From Acidobacteriota bacterium (GTDB taxonomy: Bacteria > Acidobacteriota > Terriglobia > Terriglobales > Acidobacteriaceae), in NCBI GenBank assembly GCA_021790995.1, contig JAJYFA010000024.1, positions 1-33,948 of the forward strand: 33,948 bases of DNA, written 5' to 3'. A program made the position numbers and the translations under genes. Positions 32,666 through 33,948 of this stretch are shown piece after piece; the stretch's first letter is position 1, and each line of letters opens with the position of its first letter. The notes below the pieces were generated by a model that saw only the letters and a list, made by a program, of their open reading frames with translations, searched no databases and was not told the origin of the DNA.

Positions 32666-32872
32666 CGGAGCCAGCGGAGGCTCTTCGCGCCTGCTCCGTA
32701 GGTCTTTTGGCAGTTTCACGTCTGGATGCGATTGTGTCAAGGTTGCAGGCGATGAATGTTGCTGGAGAGAAAACAATTGCCGCAGACAGCCTCGGTTCCA
32801 TTTTGCAACCAGTCCCGCAGGCGATGCCTTCTTTTGCGCAAGGCCGCCCTCAACAATAGCTCTGCGTTATCT

Positions 32873-33948
32873 TCAGTACGTTCCCGGCTGTCGGTAGGGG
32901 GAGCCTGCAGCGAATCTTCGCTCTGCGCCGCGCGGATCCTTTTCGATGTGCGGAGAGCTGTCCCAGATCATCGTATTGCGCTCTTTGAGGTCGTAGGCCG
33001 GCCAGAAGGGAAGACCCGGGTGGTTGGGATTGCCGGTTGCTGCGTAATGAACAAGCATTCCCGACATAGCATCGGCCAGCGGCTGCGCGGCGGCGATCTC
33101 TTCCGGCGTCGCCCCGATCTGGCCCGGCGCGGCCCACAGGTTGTCAAACATAAACGGAATGTCGATGGTGTGCACGGCGCGCGCGCCCGGAGCATTGCGG
33201 CGCCAATTCATCTGGTAGACCCAGGTGTGCGGCTGGCTCTTGGGGTTGGCGGCGCGGCGCTCGGCCTCCATCACCTGGCCGGGCCAGGCGCGGAAGGCAG
33301 TGGCTGCTGCAATCACAACATCGATCGGAGATTTTTCGGGGTAAATGCTGCGATACTTCGCGATCACTTCTTCGGCTGAGTAGGGGCCGAGGTAGATGGC
33401 AACGGCACCGCGAAGCACGGCGGGCGCTTCAGCCCACGTGAGCGTGCCGTGCCAGGGTACTTGGGTTTCGTCGTGCGTGTTGCCCAGAATCATCGGTACG
33501 TCCGCGGAGAGCGGCGGTGCGTCGGGCGTGAAGGGATCGCGCGGAAGCACGACGTGATCGACGACCGGCAGCCAATCGGAACTGGTGGCTGCGGCTGCGG
33601 CCCGGATGCGCTGCCACGGCATGGTTCGGAGGTCGGCGAGATTGGCGCGCGTGACTCCGAGCTTCTGGAGCATAGAATCGGTGCGCTGGGAGGCGATCTC
33701 GATCGGCGCGCCCTTCACCTGCTGGCCGCTCATCGTCATTACGCGATCGAAGAAGCCGCGGGCTGCCGGCATGGCCATTAGCGTGGCGCACTTCGCGCCG
33801 CCGCCCGATTGACCAAAAATTAAAACACGGGAAGGGTCGCCGCCGAACTCGGCGATGTTTTCGCGAACCCACTGGAGCGCGAGCACCAGGTCGAGCATTC
33901 CCACGTTGCCCGAGTCGGGATACTGTTTGGGGTCGATCGCGGCGAGAT
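32873..33948 (-). CDS. Carboxylesterase type B, partial (5' end outside the window)
   Basis: The visible 358 residues are the C-terminal two thirds of a type B carboxylesterase. The frame is open to the window edge, with continuing homology (AAIDPKQYPDSGNVGMLDLVLAL split across the first visible codons). The nucleophile elbow is IFGQSGGGAKCATLMAM. Later motifs are GNTHDETQ (acid residue region) and AVHTIDIPFMFDN (catalytic His). No signal peptide can be judged because the start is missing. Such enzymes hydrolyse carboxylic esters; the substrate is unknown. It is not obviously linked to the RsbW-like gene. Confidence 0.9.
   Translation of the reverse strand, partial: LAAIDPKQYPDSGNVGMLDLVLALQWVRENIAEFGGDPSRVLIFGQSGGGAKCATLMAMPAARGFFDRVMTMSGQQVKGAPIEIASQRTDSMLQKLGVTRANLADLRTMPWQRIRAAAAATSSDWLPVVDHVVLPRDPFTPDAPPLSADVPMILGNTHDETQVPWHGTLTWAEAPAVLRGAVAIYLGPYSAEEVIAKYRSIYPEKSPIDVVIAAATAFRAWPGQVMEAERRAANPKSQPHTWVYQMNWRRNAPGARAVHTIDIPFMFDNLWAAPGQIGATPEEIAAAQPLADAMSGMLVHYAATGNPNHPGLPFWPAYDLKERNTMIWDSSPHIEKDPRGAERRFAAGSPYRQPGTY

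Overview
The window is high-GC (about 60%), gene-dense bacterial chromosome carrying mostly housekeeping and conserved genes. No rRNA, tRNA, phage, transposase or CRISPR array was seen. Protein style, split glycine decarboxylase, short heptamer arrays in gaps, and the dispersed repeat that starts TGTCATCCTGAGCGA all suggest a soil Acidobacteriota of the Terriglobia/Acidobacteriaceae type. That placement is an inference from gene style, not from a marker-gene tree.

Layout, left to right. (1) 75-2110, minus: a YtrA-like GntR repressor with its own palindromic operator, then a stomatin/SPFH membrane protein and two small unknown proteins. (2) 2208-3944: a TlpA-type lipoprotein thioredoxin and a family 2 glycosyltransferase diverge from one shared -10 element. 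(3) 4092-5614: two overlapping 6-pyruvoyl-tetrahydropterin-synthase paralogues of the animal-like type plus folE, a compact pterin operon. (4) 5641-7425: a CHAD-domain protein diverging from truB. (5) 7584-12931: gcvH, gcvPA and gcvPB (glycine cleavage H protein and split P protein), gluQ (queuosine-tRNA glutamylation) and a CDP-alcohol phosphatidyltransferase. (6) 13424-19579: a complete iscR-iscS-iscU-iscA-hscB-hscA-fdx-iscX operon with a sigma70-type promoter and an IscR-like operator. (7) 19599-22796, minus: a secreted SGNH esterase and a secreted GH3 glycosidase. (8) 22934-27251: gatB, a LysW-like carrier protein with a secreted partner, a rhomboid pseudoprotease and fabD. (9) 27260-27928: a small secreted unknown protein between two inverted copies of a dispersed repeat. 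(10) 27948-33948: oligopeptidase B, a TPM-domain/LemA pair, a STAS/RsbW-like regulatory pair and the end of a type B carboxylesterase cut by the window edge.

Three layers of non-gene structure stand out. First, degenerate seven-base tandem arrays fill many gaps, several as opposed arms that could fold, and one has entered the gcvPB reading frame. Second, a short palindromic element sits in frame inside both folE and gatB and encodes a related peptide in each. Third, at least eight start codons lie 6-11 bases after a -10-like hexamer, which suggests widespread leaderless or near-leaderless transcription. The most notable gene-level systems are the full ISC operon, whose HscB carries a eukaryote-like zinc-binding N-terminus, and the doubled PTPS plus folE operon.
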